Assembly (NCBI GenBank): GCA_004352715.1
Contig: SCFE01000003.1
Coordinates: 3,601,945-3,665,944 of the forward strand
Length of the DNA stretch: 64,000 nucleotides
Source: Hofstenia miamia
Lineage: Eukaryota > Xenacoelomorpha > Acoela
Direction: 5' to 3'
A model generated the notes under the pieces. The model was not told the origin of the DNA, made no database searches, and worked only from the letters and a program-made list of their open reading frames with translations. Both the position numbers and the translations under genes were made by a program. Shown here in pieces: positions 34,773 to 45,749 of the stretch (positions are counted from its first letter, which is position 1; each line of letters opens with the position of its first letter).

Positions 34773-34958
34773 TTAGCTTCTTTTTGGAATTTTGTGTTGT
34801 ATATATAATTTCATCTTGCTTCCCTTTCGCGCTGAGTGTCTATTTTCCATTTGCTTATAACACTGAGCTAAAGGTGAGCAGATTAACAAAATGGCTGTAG
34901 TAAATATGCCGCAAATGTTAGCTGTTTTATTTTTCAATTTGAATATTGCAGTACACAT
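34773..34958 (-). CDS. Candidate small secreted peptide (hypothetical)
   Basis: A 61-codon frame on the minus strand with ATG at 34958-34956. The N-terminus has basic residues (KLKNKT), then a hydrophobic core (ANICGIFTTAILLICSPLA), then a possible cleavage region (AQC), then a basic tail with RK and KR pairs ending in a K-R-S stop. This is the layout of a signal peptide plus short precursor. An AATAAA on the same strand lies about 90 nt past the stop. No family is recognised, and chance is a fair alternative in DNA of this composition. Confidence 0.2.
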   Translation of the reverse strand: MCTAIFKLKNKTANICGIFTTAILLICSPLAQCYKQMENRHSARKGSKMKLYIQHKIPKRS

Positions 34959-34961
34959 CAC

Positions 34962-35554
34962 ATAAGTGCATGTTTACGCACAAAAGTTAGTAATACTGTA
35001 GATATGATGCATTATAAATTTACCGACAATGACAATTATCATGTAAATGCAAATACATCATATCTAACAACTTTTTGTAAAAAACTAGGTATTTAAGGTG
35101 GAGCATATTTAACACAACTTCCAAGCAAAAATTCTAACAAATGTTGGCCATTTGTATGTTAAGTTCCTGACTAGGCCAAAAAATTGACCCTACAATGCTG
35201 TTTATAATGCTATCAAATTGACTTTAAAATCCTGATTATAAACTTTACAATCGCATAGTCAATGAAAAATGTAAAAATTGCCCTTAAATTCATTACACTT
35301 AATTCTAAAATTCAGTCTATTTGTATATGGGTATTATGCATTGTGCCGATTTATTCTGGTCAATTTAGGTTTTAGGTATTGATATTCAAATTTAAATTTG
35401 CATCGATATATTGTAATTACACAAAATTTTCAGGAAAATTCATTGAGAATTAACATCAAAATTGGCATATCACAGGAAGGTAATATTTCTAGGGTTATGC
35501 CATTCTTTGTTTCTAAACATTTTCTTTTAACCATCCACAATACTCCTTAAGTCT
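34962..35554. other. Unassigned AT-rich DNA
   Basis: No supported feature. Confidence 0.4.
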
Positions 35555-36011
35555 CCCATAGCGCCGACTCAGCCTTCAAGATATGTTGTTATATCTGCAG
35601 GATCGTTCACTGCCAAAGTCAACTTCACGTCATTTAACTCCCTAAAAGCATCAACAATAGTGGATTCATGTGACTCAAATTTCTTGATCATTTTTCTCAA
35701 AGGTTCCCATAGCGCTGACTCAGCCTTCAAGATATGTTGTTATATCTGCAGGATCGTTCACTGCCAAAGTCACCTTCACGTCATTTAACTCCCTAACAGC
35801 ATCAACAATAGTGGATTCATGTGACTCAAATTTCTTGATCATTTTTCTCAAAGGTTCCCATAGCGCTGACTCAGCCTTCAAGATATGTTGTTATATCTGC
35901 AGGATCGTTCACTGCCAAAGTCACCTTCACGTCATTTAACTCCCTAACAGCATCAACAATAGTGGATTCATGTGACTCAAATTTCTTGATCATTGTTCTC
36001 AATGATCTATA
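35555..36011 (-). repeat. Three tandem copies of a 151-bp unit with coding character
   Basis: Unit starts at about 35555, 35706 and 35857 (period exactly 151). Copies 2 and 3 are nearly identical and copy 1 differs at a few bases. On the minus strand each unit is open for about 48 codons, with a charged helical peptide starting AESALWEPLRKMIKKFESHE and continuing STIVDAVRELNDVKVTLAVN then DPADITTY. Because 151 is not a multiple of 3, the frame shifts by one base at each unit boundary. The first unit in reading direction is preceded by an acceptor-like gttaatatag (AG at 36012-36013 in plus coordinates). It may be a triplicated exon of an unknown gene or a decayed repeat. Confidence 0.55.
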
Positions 36012-36012
36012 T

Positions 36013-36444
36013 TAACAAACAAGAAGTAATTACTGCTCTACGAATTGACATTTAACGTCTAGGTTAGTGTTACAATCGAAATTGACCGGAAATTGTTCAA
36101 AAAGCAAAAAAATTTACTTCAAATGATCGTTGTGCTCTATAACCTATTACTGCTAGCTTTACAAAAGTGGAAAGGTTAATGAATGTAACAAATAACAAGA
36201 TCACATGTAAAACATGCAATGAACTCCCAGTTTTGTTTACTTAATAAACACTGGTGCGCTATCCTGAGTGTAATTTAGAGAAAACTAGGAAAATTTTGCA
36301 CCTATGTAGATGCGCACTCTAGAAGTTACTCAATAATGAGTAAAGTTGACTTTTAAATCTATTACGCTATACAGGGAACAATGCAATACTGAGATTCGAT
36401 TATTGTCACCGTTCGCGTGGAGATACACATTTGATTTTTTTCTA
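36013..36444. other. Unassigned DNA
   Basis: No supported feature between the 151-bp repeats and the Tc1-like element. Confidence 0.4.
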
Positions 36445-36560
36445 CACCTTTTCACGAGCAAAATGAGAGAATCTCCAAGCAAAATGAGAGAATCTCCAAG
36501 CATAATGAGAGAATCTCCAAGCATAATGAGAGAATCTCCAAGCAAAATGAGAACATTGTG
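36445..36560. repeat. Left terminal inverted repeat with 21-bp iterons
   Basis: The outer CACCTTTTCACGAGC is followed by units of the form AAAATGAGAGAATCTCCAAGC at 21-bp spacing. The last one runs into AAAATGAGAACATTGTG. Arrays of this kind usually bind the transposase. That role is inference here. Confidence 0.8.
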
Positions 36561-36923
36561 AAACAGTTATATTTAGGCTCACAGAATCTTGTTGTCAACT
36601 AAATACTATTATTTCAAAAAAATATTCCAAAAATCTGGAAGTTACGTAAAAAAAGTTTAAAATGAATTTTGAATAGAATTTTAAATTTCTTTATACCAAC
36701 CATCATATATTAAAATTCCAACCTTTGATATATACATAGTACACTACTTTGCATAAACTTTACTTATTAATTAAATAATTTACATTATTACGTATTATTT
36801 TCATTTTACATTACTTTACTTATTAATTTTTAAATTATCAATTAAAAATAAAAATTAAAAAAAATAATTCAATTTTAGCAAAACTGTAAGGAAACAGAAA
36901 ATATTAATTGCAAATATAAACGA

Positions 36924-38006
36924 TCAAAGTCCAGCAGGCATGTCTAACATTTCTAGAGCCATAGAAAAATGTTTCTGGACATGGTTTATAGCTCTAATAC
37001 ATGTTTCAGTTGTGATGGCTCTCATTGACGTATCAGCAAAACTTTCGAGTTTTTTCAAGCGGAATTCTGTAAGTGAGCATTTATTGTCTCCAACAACCAT
37101 TTCCTCCTGATTGCTTGAAATGTTTTCCTTTATTTTTGATTTGAATTCAGACCAAATTGTTTCTACCGGGTTCAACATTGGACTGTAAGGACTTAATCTC
37201 AAAAGACTTCCAATGTTTTTATTTCTTTCTTCATTGAATACATCTTCGAAATAAGAATGACAAGGAGCATTGTCACAAACAAGAATTATATCCATCATGT
37301 TCCGTCTTCTGCAAGTTTCCAGCAATCGGCGCAACCAACAAGCAGCATCATTTGCTTTGAATGAGCCACGCTTTCTCTCCCAAAACAAGACGCCACACTC
37401 GGATATCGCAGAAATAATATGAAGATTTGCGCCCCGACAATTCATGTCCAACCTCTTAGCTCTATTCTTGAATTTGGCTCTGCCATACGATCTTTTGCAA
37501 AATAAATTTATGTTAGTCTCATCCATATAAATTATAGTCTTGTTTTGTGAAATCGCTGAAAGGACGTTTTGGACGTATTTCTTTCGCTTTTCCTTCGCAG
37601 AATCGGTGTTTGTACCGAGTGGTTGACAATGAATACTTTTATAAGTAAACAACCGTGCATCGAGATGGCGAGCAATTGTTTGACAGGAACAATCCACTTG
37701 AAATTCGATAAAAAGTCTCTTCCTCATAGCTTCCAATGTCACGGTACAATCATTTTCAATCCAACTAACAAGAGTTTGAAGATGTTCCTCTTGTAACTTT
37801 TTACATTGATCTCGGACTCCACCTCGAGGCTTGAAATTTGTATCTCCGCTTCGGACCCAACGATACGCTGTTTTGTAGTTGACGCCATTGTGTTGAGCTG
37901 CAGTTTTCCAATCTCCTTGATTTTCGTAAACTTCAACAATTCTTTTTCTTATATCGTTTGTAGAACGCTTGTAAATTCTACGTGAAGTGGTATTTTCATT
38001 CATCAT
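36924..38006 (-). CDS. Intact Tc1-like DDE transposase, 360 aa
   Basis: ATG at 38006-38004 (a second ATG follows), stop TGA at 36926-36924, no interruption. Residues about 10-60 form a helix-turn-helix (RKRIVEVYENQGDWKTAAQH then NGVNYKTAYRWVRSGD). A second winged part follows near residues 65-125 (TLEAMRKRLF). The catalytic triad is visible: IYMDETNINLF (first D), ILVCDNAPCHS (second D) and LSPYSPMLNPVETIWSEFKS (E). I count 36 residues between the second D and the E, so it is DD36E rather than the DD34E of Tc1 or DD34D of mariner. The enzyme cuts and joins the element ends in the nucleus at TA sites. The C-terminal 60 residues do not match a motif I know. Confidence 0.9.
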   Translation of the reverse strand: MMNENTTSRRIYKRSTNDIRKRIVEVYENQGDWKTAAQHNGVNYKTAYRWVRSGDTNFKPRGGVRDQCKKLQEEHLQTLVSWIENDCTVTLEAMRKRLFIEFQVDCSCQTIARHLDARLFTYKSIHCQPLGTNTDSAKEKRKKYVQNVLSAISQNKTIIYMDETNINLFCKRSYGRAKFKNRAKRLDMNCRGANLHIISAISECGVLFWERKRGSFKANDAACWLRRLLETCRRRNMMDIILVCDNAPCHSYFEDVFNEERNKNIGSLLRLSPYSPMLNPVETIWSEFKSKIKENISSNQEEMVVGDNKCSLTEFRLKKLESFADTSMRAITTETCIRAINHVQKHFSMALEMLDMPAGL

Positions 38007-38284
38007 AAATGTAAATTAATCACAATAAACACAAAAGATGGTAAAACTTTAATAATAAACGAATTTACGCAGCGAAGAATTTTGAAATTTAAAGTAACAC
38101 TCGAATAGAATGGCGAATTATATAGCATAGATATACACCAAAAATGTAAACACGTGACCACATTCACTGACAATCATAGGAATGGGCCAATAGAATTACA
38201 TGAGATCATAATGACGTCAAGAAGATTGTTTTACACACAAAGCGCGGATAATATTATACAATTCGTTGTGGAAAATATAAATAT

Positions 38285-38408
38285 AACTGTCTCACAATGT
38301 TCTCATTTTGCTTGGAGATTTTCTCATTATGCTTGGAGATTTTCTCAATTTGCTTAGAGATTCTCTCATTTTGCATAGAGATTCTCTCAATTTGCTCGTG
38401 AAAAGGTG
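38285..38408. repeat. Right terminal inverted repeat with 21-bp iterons
   Basis: Complement of the left array: cacaatgttctcattttgct, then CTCATTATGCTTGGAGATTTT units at 21-bp spacing, then GCTCGTGAAAAGGTG before TA. Four to five units with small base changes. Confidence 0.8.
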
Positions 38409-38410
38409 TA

Positions 38411-39107
38411 GATATGCATCGAGTTTTTCTCATTATGCTTAGAGATTTTCTCATTATGCTTAGAGATTTTCTCAATTTGCTTATGTCGTTTTTATGATGT
38501 TTATAGATATATTTATTTAAATTTTCATATGAATAATCCGTGTTTGTACTGAATGATCGACAATGAATACTTTTATAAAGAAACAACCATGCATCGAGAT
38601 GGCGAGCAATTGTTTGACAGGAACAATCCACTTGAAATTCGATAAAAAGTCTCTTCCCCATAGCTTCCAATGTCGCGGTACAATCATTTTCAATCCAACT
38701 AACAGAGTTTGAAGATGTTCCTCTTGTCACTTTATACATTGACTCGGACTCCACCTTGAGGCTTGAAATTTTTATATCCGCTTCGGACCCAACGATACTC
38801 TCTTTTATAGTTGACGCCATTGTGTTAAGCTGCAGTTTTTCAATCTCCTTGATTTTCGTAAACTTCAACAATTCTTTTTCTTATAATGTTTGTAAATTCT
38901 ACGTGAAGTGGTATTTTCATTCATCATAAATGTAAATTAATGACAATAAACAGAAAAGATGGTAAAACTTTAATAATAAACGAATTTACACAGCGAAGAA
39001 TTTTGAAATTTAAAGTAACACTCGAACAGAATGGCGAATTATATAGTTTTGCTTAGAGATTCTCTCATTTTGCATGGAGATTCTCTCAATTTGCTCGTGA
39101 AAAGGTG
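38411..39107 (-). mobile_element. Internally deleted, rearranged copy of the Tc1-like element
   Basis: Starts with three iterons in the right-end orientation, then a block (38540-38960) homologous to the N-terminal third of the transposase on the minus strand, with stops and frameshifts. It finishes with two iterons and the terminal GCTCGTGAAAAGGTG at 39107, followed by TA. The catalytic region is missing, so it could only be mobilised in trans. Confidence 0.65.
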
Positions 39108-39399
39108 TAGTTAGTGCGCGCAATAAAATGTAAATGGCGCAATTTATTGTATTTGAAGTGTATTCATCCATGTGCTCCTGGATTATTATCTGGCTGGGAA
39201 CCAGCGATTTGATGAGTACAATAGTTGGCCATACGCAAAGGAATCTATTGAAAAAATCTCTGCCATTGTAACTCAAATAAATTACTATTTCAGTGAAAAA
39301 TTATTTGAAAAGTTTGAAATATTTAATTAATATACAGTATTGCAATAATCTTAGTTATTTCAAAAACCACATATTAAATAATTACTGAAAAACATTGTT

Positions 39400-39402
<3 letters not shown>

Positions 39403-39440
<38 letters not shown>
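39403..39440. repeat. TA microsatellite
   Basis: A long (TA)n run inside the P-like copy, equivalent to 4440-4470. Confidence 0.85.
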
Positions 39441-39442
<2 letters not shown>

Positions 39443-39572
39443 TTAACATATATTTGCATCAATATTTTATCTAAAAACATTTAATATTCAAATAATAAAA
39501 TCATTAATTAAATTTCAGCGCTTTGTATTTAATGATTGCAGACGAATGTTCACTTATAACCAAGGAACAGAC

Positions 39573-39927
39573 ACCAAAAATGTAAACACGTGACCACATT
39601 CACTGACAACCATAGGAATGCGCCAATAGAATTACATGAGATCATAATGACGTCAAGAAGATTGTTTTACACACAAAGCGCGGATAATATTATACAATTC
39701 ATTGCGGAAAATATAAATTAACTGTCTCACAATGTTCTAATTATGCTTAGAGATTTTCTCATTATGCTTAGAGATTTTCTGATTATGCTTAGAAGTTTTC
39801 TCATTATGCTTAGAGATTTTCTCGTTATGCTTAGAGATTTTCTCATTATGCTTGGAGATTTTCTCAATTTGCTTAGAGATTATCTCATTTTGCATGGAGA
39901 TTCTCTCAATTTGCTCGTGAAAAGGTG
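39573..39927. mobile_element. Right-end fragment of the Tc1-like element with an expanded iteron array
   Basis: 39573-39720 matches the subterminal region 38133-38284. Then eight to nine 21-bp units follow, versus four to five in the complete copy, ending GCTCGTGAAAAGGTG at 39927 and TA. No left end. Confidence 0.7.
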
Positions 39928-40109
39928 TAGTTAGTGCGCGCAATAAAATGTAAATGGCGCAATTTATTGTATTTGAAGTGTATTCATCCATGTGCTCCTG
40001 GATTATTATCTGGCTGGGAACCAGCGNTATATATATATATTAACATATATTTGCATCAATATTTTATCTAAAAACATTTAATATTCAAATAATAAAATCA
40101 TTAATTAAA

Positions 40110-40719
40110 TTTCAGCGCTTTGTATTTAATGATTGCAGACGAATGTTCACTTATAACCAAGGAACGGTTTTTCATTAGACAATTTAAAGTCATTTTGCTG
40201 ACAGATTCAAAAAGTGAATAACCATCAACCGAACTGCAAATTCTGTCATCTAATAACATTTACAAAAAAATACGAACATTGCAATTCATATCAGAATAGA
40301 GGAAATTTATCGTTTTTTGTTTTTTTTCTGACAGAAAACATTCAATATTGAAGTACACAATTGCAAAAACAAGATCTATAGGAATTGATAAATTGCTTCC
40401 ATCACGTATAGCTAAAAGATCTTGACGATTATCTAATACACTATCTTCTGCAATGGTTTCTTTCAAATCATTGACAACAAGATAATTTCTTTTTTATTTT
40501 ATAGGAGATGTATTCTGTTATGTAGAAACAAAGGCACTCATCCATATCTTTGTCATCATGCACATTGATGTCAATATTGACATTTGGACTGTCTTCGTTA
40601 ATAGCAATATTTTCAGACAAAGATTTCAAATCAATTTTCGAGTACTTTGTCAAACTTATCACTCTGATCTTGCGTTCAGCCTCCAAAATCTGCTTCACTC
40701 CAATGAAATAAGGACCACC
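40110..40719 (-). pseudogene. P/THAP9-type transposase C-terminal exon, second copy
   Basis: The same exon as 3771-4385 on the other strand: acceptor (AG at 40721-40720), then G-G-P-Y-F. Here the frame runs further than in the first copy, through an ED-rich linker (NEDSPNVNIDINVHDDKDMD) into the CFYITEYISYKIKKKLSC segment, stopping near 40470. A second open piece (40262-40466) carries the D-x-S-N-L-x-I-P motif. It has the deletion of one base or so that breaks the frame between them. Inactive. Confidence 0.45.
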
Positions 40720-41180
40720 TAAACAGGAAATGTAAACAAATTTAAATAAAACCCAAGCCACATTTAATTCCTGTTAATTCGAACGGCTAGCTCCCATGTA
40801 AATGAGTGCTTAAGTTACTCTAAAAGTACGCATCTTTAGTCTTTGCAACCCGTTAATTTCTTTAGATTTCTAAGATAATAACGCAATGTTTTTAAGATAT
40901 GAAAATACGATTTTCTATTGAAGAACTTATAATACATTATATTATTGTTAATATTTTATTTTTCTATTAATTAAATGCAATATGTTACTATTAAATTTTA
41001 AATATTTTCTTGATAAAATTCAAATCAGTTTCCATTTTGTGATGTTCACAAAAATTAATACTATTAATTAATAATACGTAAACCTTTCCTATAGTATTTT
41101 AACAATATTAACTAAGATATCCGCTTAAAATAAGATTAAAAACACTTTTAACGATATTTTAATTATTGCAATTTGTTTAA

Positions 41181-41980
41181 CACTAGAATTACTGAAATGT
41201 TGATTACCTAAAAACACCTGAAAGATCCCAAATTGACTCATCAATTTAAACGATACGTAAGCCACTTTAAACTGCATTCAAATTCATTCTTACAACGCTA
41301 GAAAACGAAAAACAGTAAATTTGATGAAAGAAATCTATGATAATACGGTATCATGGTCAATGGAATTACGAATTCAAAGCTGTAATACGAGTCTTTACCA
41401 AGATCTAGCAGTTGACGCAGCGCGCTTTTTCATTTCTACTATGTATTGACAGCCACTGATGTTACAATGCTTGCGCTTTGATGAAATCTCCTTGTAACTC
41501 GATAATGTCGGAGTTGGCCCACCTGTAGAACAAACATCAGTGTCATTTGAAATATCCGTGAGTTGCTGAATAAGATTGAAAATAAAGTCTCTTCTCGAAA
41601 TGTTGTTTCGGTAACCTTTTTGTAAAGAATATGCGCATTTATGGCTGCAAGGTCCAGCATATTGCACCAAACTGCAAGAGGCCAACGCCTCGAAGCCGAT
41701 TTTGTTGAGTAAATCCGAGTCATCTGATCAACCGCGTCAACTCCAACTTTGTTCTGATTATAAAACAGTATAATTTCAGGTTTGCGTTTTGAACTCGAAC
41801 TCACTACTTCGTTTTGATGAAAACAAGAGAACAAAATGAGGTTTGTTAGCTTTGCACTGGTAGCTAACAGCCATAAATTTTGGGTCGTCAAAATAGAAGA
41901 AAGCAGAATTATACAGCGGTTTCTTCTGTCTCATCTCCTCGCAGACATCGGTTCTTGAACGTTTGACAGTCCCAACATTT
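41181..41980 (-). pseudogene. piggyBac 3' half with transposase C-terminal fragment
   Basis: The piggyBac 3' terminus CACTAGAATTACTGAA follows TTAA (41177-41180). Transposase sequence on the minus strand from about 41960 to the stop at 41395 covers the last third: a NKVGVDAVDQMTRIYSTKSA segment with the third catalytic Asp, then RRWPLAVWCNMLDLAAINAH. One or two frameshifts occur before the tail SKRKHCNISGCQYIV. Homology ends near 41980, where unrelated DNA begins, so the 5' half is lost. Confidence 0.7.
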
Positions 41981-42717
41981 TTTCAATGAAAATGTTTCAA
42001 TGATTCATTGAATGTAGTTTAAAAAGGCGGCTATGTACTGTGTTTATATCTATATGACTATTTTGTTTAGTATATACTAATTTTACCTACTGCTTGATTG
42101 CTTTATTATGGAGCTGTTTTGAGTTGGCGTAGCATTCACATCAACGATTAAAAAATCAATTATTAACAAAAAATTAATATATTTTGATGCATGATACACT
42201 GAAGTTCATATATATATTGATATGGACCGCTAAAGTTGCGAAATTTCACAAAATCACATATTGTGTTTACGAATCCCAAATTTTTTTTGAAAGTGCAATA
42301 AACATTAATACATTCATATGGATCTATTGATTATAAAGAGAATGATCTAAAAATTTTGAAAATCTTATAAAAACGGACGGCGTTATAGGCCTCCGAAATC
42401 GGCCTAATCGACCAAAAAACCAATTTTTCAGGTATTTTCAAACTGGCCCATTCAATTTTGAAGATATCGTATGCCTCTGGCATATAAAAGATGCAGCATA
42501 AAAAATCTATCGAACGGTATATAGCATGCTCAAATCTGACAATTATTAGTCTTTATAAAAATGGGATTTTTGCATATATTATATATATTACTCAAAGTTA
42601 CCAGTTCATCTATTTTATGTAAATTATTCTAAAAAGTTTTAGAATTTTCAATTTGATATCCCAAGAACTTCTTGAGATATTAGATGGAGATCAAATTATA
42701 TATATATATATATATAT
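41981..42717. other. Unassigned AT-rich DNA, TA run at the right
   Basis: No supported feature. A TA repeat leads into the gap. Confidence 0.4.
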
Positions 42718-43717
42718 NNNNNNNNNNNNNNNNNNNNNNNNNNNNNNNNNNNNNNNNNNNNNNNNNNNNNNNNNNNNNNNNNNNNNNNNNNNNNNNNNNN
42801 NNNNNNNNNNNNNNNNNNNNNNNNNNNNNNNNNNNNNNNNNNNNNNNNNNNNNNNNNNNNNNNNNNNNNNNNNNNNNNNNNNNNNNNNNNNNNNNNNNNN
42901 NNNNNNNNNNNNNNNNNNNNNNNNNNNNNNNNNNNNNNNNNNNNNNNNNNNNNNNNNNNNNNNNNNNNNNNNNNNNNNNNNNNNNNNNNNNNNNNNNNNN
43001 NNNNNNNNNNNNNNNNNNNNNNNNNNNNNNNNNNNNNNNNNNNNNNNNNNNNNNNNNNNNNNNNNNNNNNNNNNNNNNNNNNNNNNNNNNNNNNNNNNNN
43101 NNNNNNNNNNNNNNNNNNNNNNNNNNNNNNNNNNNNNNNNNNNNNNNNNNNNNNNNNNNNNNNNNNNNNNNNNNNNNNNNNNNNNNNNNNNNNNNNNNNN
43201 NNNNNNNNNNNNNNNNNNNNNNNNNNNNNNNNNNNNNNNNNNNNNNNNNNNNNNNNNNNNNNNNNNNNNNNNNNNNNNNNNNNNNNNNNNNNNNNNNNNN
43301 NNNNNNNNNNNNNNNNNNNNNNNNNNNNNNNNNNNNNNNNNNNNNNNNNNNNNNNNNNNNNNNNNNNNNNNNNNNNNNNNNNNNNNNNNNNNNNNNNNNN
43401 NNNNNNNNNNNNNNNNNNNNNNNNNNNNNNNNNNNNNNNNNNNNNNNNNNNNNNNNNNNNNNNNNNNNNNNNNNNNNNNNNNNNNNNNNNNNNNNNNNNN
43501 NNNNNNNNNNNNNNNNNNNNNNNNNNNNNNNNNNNNNNNNNNNNNNNNNNNNNNNNNNNNNNNNNNNNNNNNNNNNNNNNNNNNNNNNNNNNNNNNNNNN
43601 NNNNNNNNNNNNNNNNNNNNNNNNNNNNNNNNNNNNNNNNNNNNNNNNNNNNNNNNNNNNNNNNNNNNNNNNNNNNNNNNNNNNNNNNNNNNNNNNNNNN
43701 NNNNNNNNNNNNNNNNN
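42718..43717. other. Assembly gap, 1000 N
   Basis: Exactly 1000 N inside the integrase region of the second Gypsy element. The 3' LTR, if any, is hidden here. Confidence 1.
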
Positions 43718-45700
43718 TGCCTTAAATGGGGTGATTCCTGTTGTTGAGTGTACTGACGTGTTGTAAAAATATTCTATCATCTCAATCACCTCTCTCCATT
43801 TATTTCTGCTGATCCTCGTTGTCGTTACTCTTATTAATTTTATCAGAGTCCTGTTTAATCTTTCTACCACGCCGTTTGCCTGTGGGTTGTATGCTGTAGT
43901 TCGTTCACTCACTATCTCTAGCATCTTGGCCATTTCCTGGAATAGACCGCACTCGAATTGTGGTCCCTTATCTGATATAATCGTTTCCATTGGCCCGAAT
44001 CACAGTATCCACTCCTTCATTACTATTTCCGCTGTGGTCTCCGCAGTTGTGTTCTTCATCGGGATCATCCTCGCATATTTCGTAAAGTTGTCCACCATTA
44101 CTAATAGGAATTGGTACCCCTTGTTGTCTTTTGATAGTTGTTCTAAGTTGATGTGGACTATTTCGTTTGGTTGTGTGGCTATTATCTTTTCTAGCAGTGC
44201 TCTCTGTGTTGGGAATCGTTGACTGTTATGTAACAAACATGTTGTGCATTTATTAATGACGTCTTCAATTACTTTTCTTACTGCTGTTTTTATAAATCGC
44301 CCATTGAACGTTTTCTCTGTCTGCGTTATTCCAAGGTGGCCTTTTTCATGTATCTGCCATATGAGATCTCTTTTGAAATACTCCGGTATCACAATTCGAT
44401 TGTTTTGTCCTTTGACGTATAGTAACCCATTTTGGTTTATTTTCCACTTGTGTCATTTGAAGTAACTTGCTGTTAGCATTGATAGTGTCACTAGGGGTTC
44501 TTTCAGTTTACTTATTATTTCACTGAGGATTACGTCGTCCTGTTGTTTGTCTAATATCTCCTTTTCAGAGATTTCTTCGTTTATTATGATTGGTAGTACC
44601 GTTTGACCTTTCTTGTCCACGTTGATTTCTGGTAGCTCATCATATTGGTTGTGTGGTAGGAACTGGAATTGCTGTTTTTCTCCATCTGTCTTTTCCACGT
44701 CTCTTTGGTACTCTGGTAATGACGTCCAAAAGTCTGCATTGCTATGTAAGGTGCCCTTTTGATGCTCTATTGTGAATGTGAATTCATTGAGGTATTCTAT
44801 CCATCGGGATATGATGCCTGATTTATTCCCGAGAACTTTTTTAGCCATGCGAGGCCACTGTTGTCAGTGCGTACTCGGAACTCTTTCCCAATTAAAAAAT
44901 GTCTGAACTTTCTGATACTCTCAACTAGGGCTAGCATTTCCACTTTGGTGGATCCATAGTTCTCTTCACTTGCCTGTAGTTTACGGCTAAAGAATTGTAT
45001 TGGTACCTCTTTCCCGTTTTTCATCTGTACTAGCATTGCTCCTATGGCGACCTTGCTTGCATCACAGTCTAATATAAACTGCTCGTTATAATCCGGTGTG
45101 TTAAGTGATGGCAGTTTCGCTAGTTCCTCCTTGATGTTATCCAGTTCCTCCTGTTCTTGCCATGTCCATATAAATGGTACCGATTTTCTCATGAGTTTTG
45201 TCATTTTNNNNNNNNNNNNNNNNNNNNNNNNNNNNNNNNNNNNNNNNNNNNNNNNNNNNNNNNNNNNNNNNNNNNNNNNNNNNNNNNNNNNNNNNNNNNN
45301 NNNNNNNNNNNNNNNNNNNNNNNNNNNNNNNNNNNNNNNNNNNNNNNNNNNNNNNNNNNNNNNNNNNNNNNNNNNNNNNNNNNNNNNNNNNNNNNNNNNN
45401 NNNNNNNNNNNNTCGCATTTGTTGCCATTTATTCAAAGTCCGGCTTTTCCTAGAATTGTCAGTGTTCTATCCAGTTTCTCTATGTGCTCTCGTATTGTAT
45501 CACTTGTTATGATTATATCGTCTATGTATGCATTGATACCATCCTCCATTCTATGCATTTTGTTTTTCAGAACTTTTGTTATATATCTTTGAAATGTCAC
45601 TGGCGCATTGCATAGCCTGAAAGCCATGTAGATCCACTCATACAACCTGTACGGTGTTATGAATGCTGTCTTCTCGATATTGTCCCATTTAAAATTATTC
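43718..45700 (-). pseudogene. Second Gypsy element: pol (RT fragment, RNase H, integrase)
   Basis: Minus strand, reading right to left. An RT piece (45433-45690) has KTAFITPYRLYEWIYMAF, then CNAPVTFQRY, and AYIDDIII with the YxDD catalytic pair. RNase H (44850-45180) has FILDCDASKVAIGAMLVQ and VRTDNSGLAWLKK. The integrase zinc region is HEKGHLGITQT...CTTC (44250-44350). The core follows with ISDKGPQF (second D) and NGVVERLNRT (catalytic E). The first catalytic Asp position reads INLEQL, that is Asn. A 205-N gap (45208-45412) splits RT from RNase H. Frame breaks and loss of the N-terminal RT make it inactive. Confidence 0.8.
45208..45412. other. Assembly gap, 205 N
   Basis: An estimated-size gap inside pol, between the RT thumb and the RNase H connection. 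Confidence 1.
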
Positions 45701-45749
45701 TGTATTGATTCTTGAAATTTTCATTTCTGTAATATTCTATGAAGACGCC

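Larger units (their letters stand above)
36445..38408 (-). mobile_element. Complete Tc1/mariner-superfamily transposon with iteron-type inverted ends
   Basis: 1964 bp, bounded by CACCTTTTCACGAGC at the left and its exact complement at the right, with TA on both sides (36443-36444 and 38409-38410). Behind each end lie four to five tandem copies of a 21-bp unit, so the inverted repeats are about 115-125 bp long. One intact transposase gene lies on the minus strand. No internal break was seen, so this copy may be autonomous and recently active. Deleted relatives follow at 38411-39107 and 39573-39927. Confidence 0.85.
39169..41180 (-). mobile_element. P-element-like copy, 3' part, inverted relative of 2565-4701
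   Basis: The 3' terminus begins at CATGTGCTCCTG (39169), then GATTATTATCTGG. The body runs to the TTAA at 41177-41180, where piggyBac sequence begins. It carries the broken C-terminal exon (40110-40719). The body is interrupted by a Tc1-like end fragment (39573-39927) and a single N at 40027, across which 39109-39190 and about 39420-39570 are repeated. The order is therefore partly an assembly product. Confidence 0.6.

Noticed and set aside
36456-36560. CRISPR-like array
   Set aside because: The units are contiguous 21-bp iterons without spacers, belong to transposon ends and occur inverted at the other end.
36330-36561. Repeat proteins of 7-residue units on both strands near the Tc1-like element ends (also 39737-39991)
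   Set aside because: They are translations of the 21-bp iterons, not genes.
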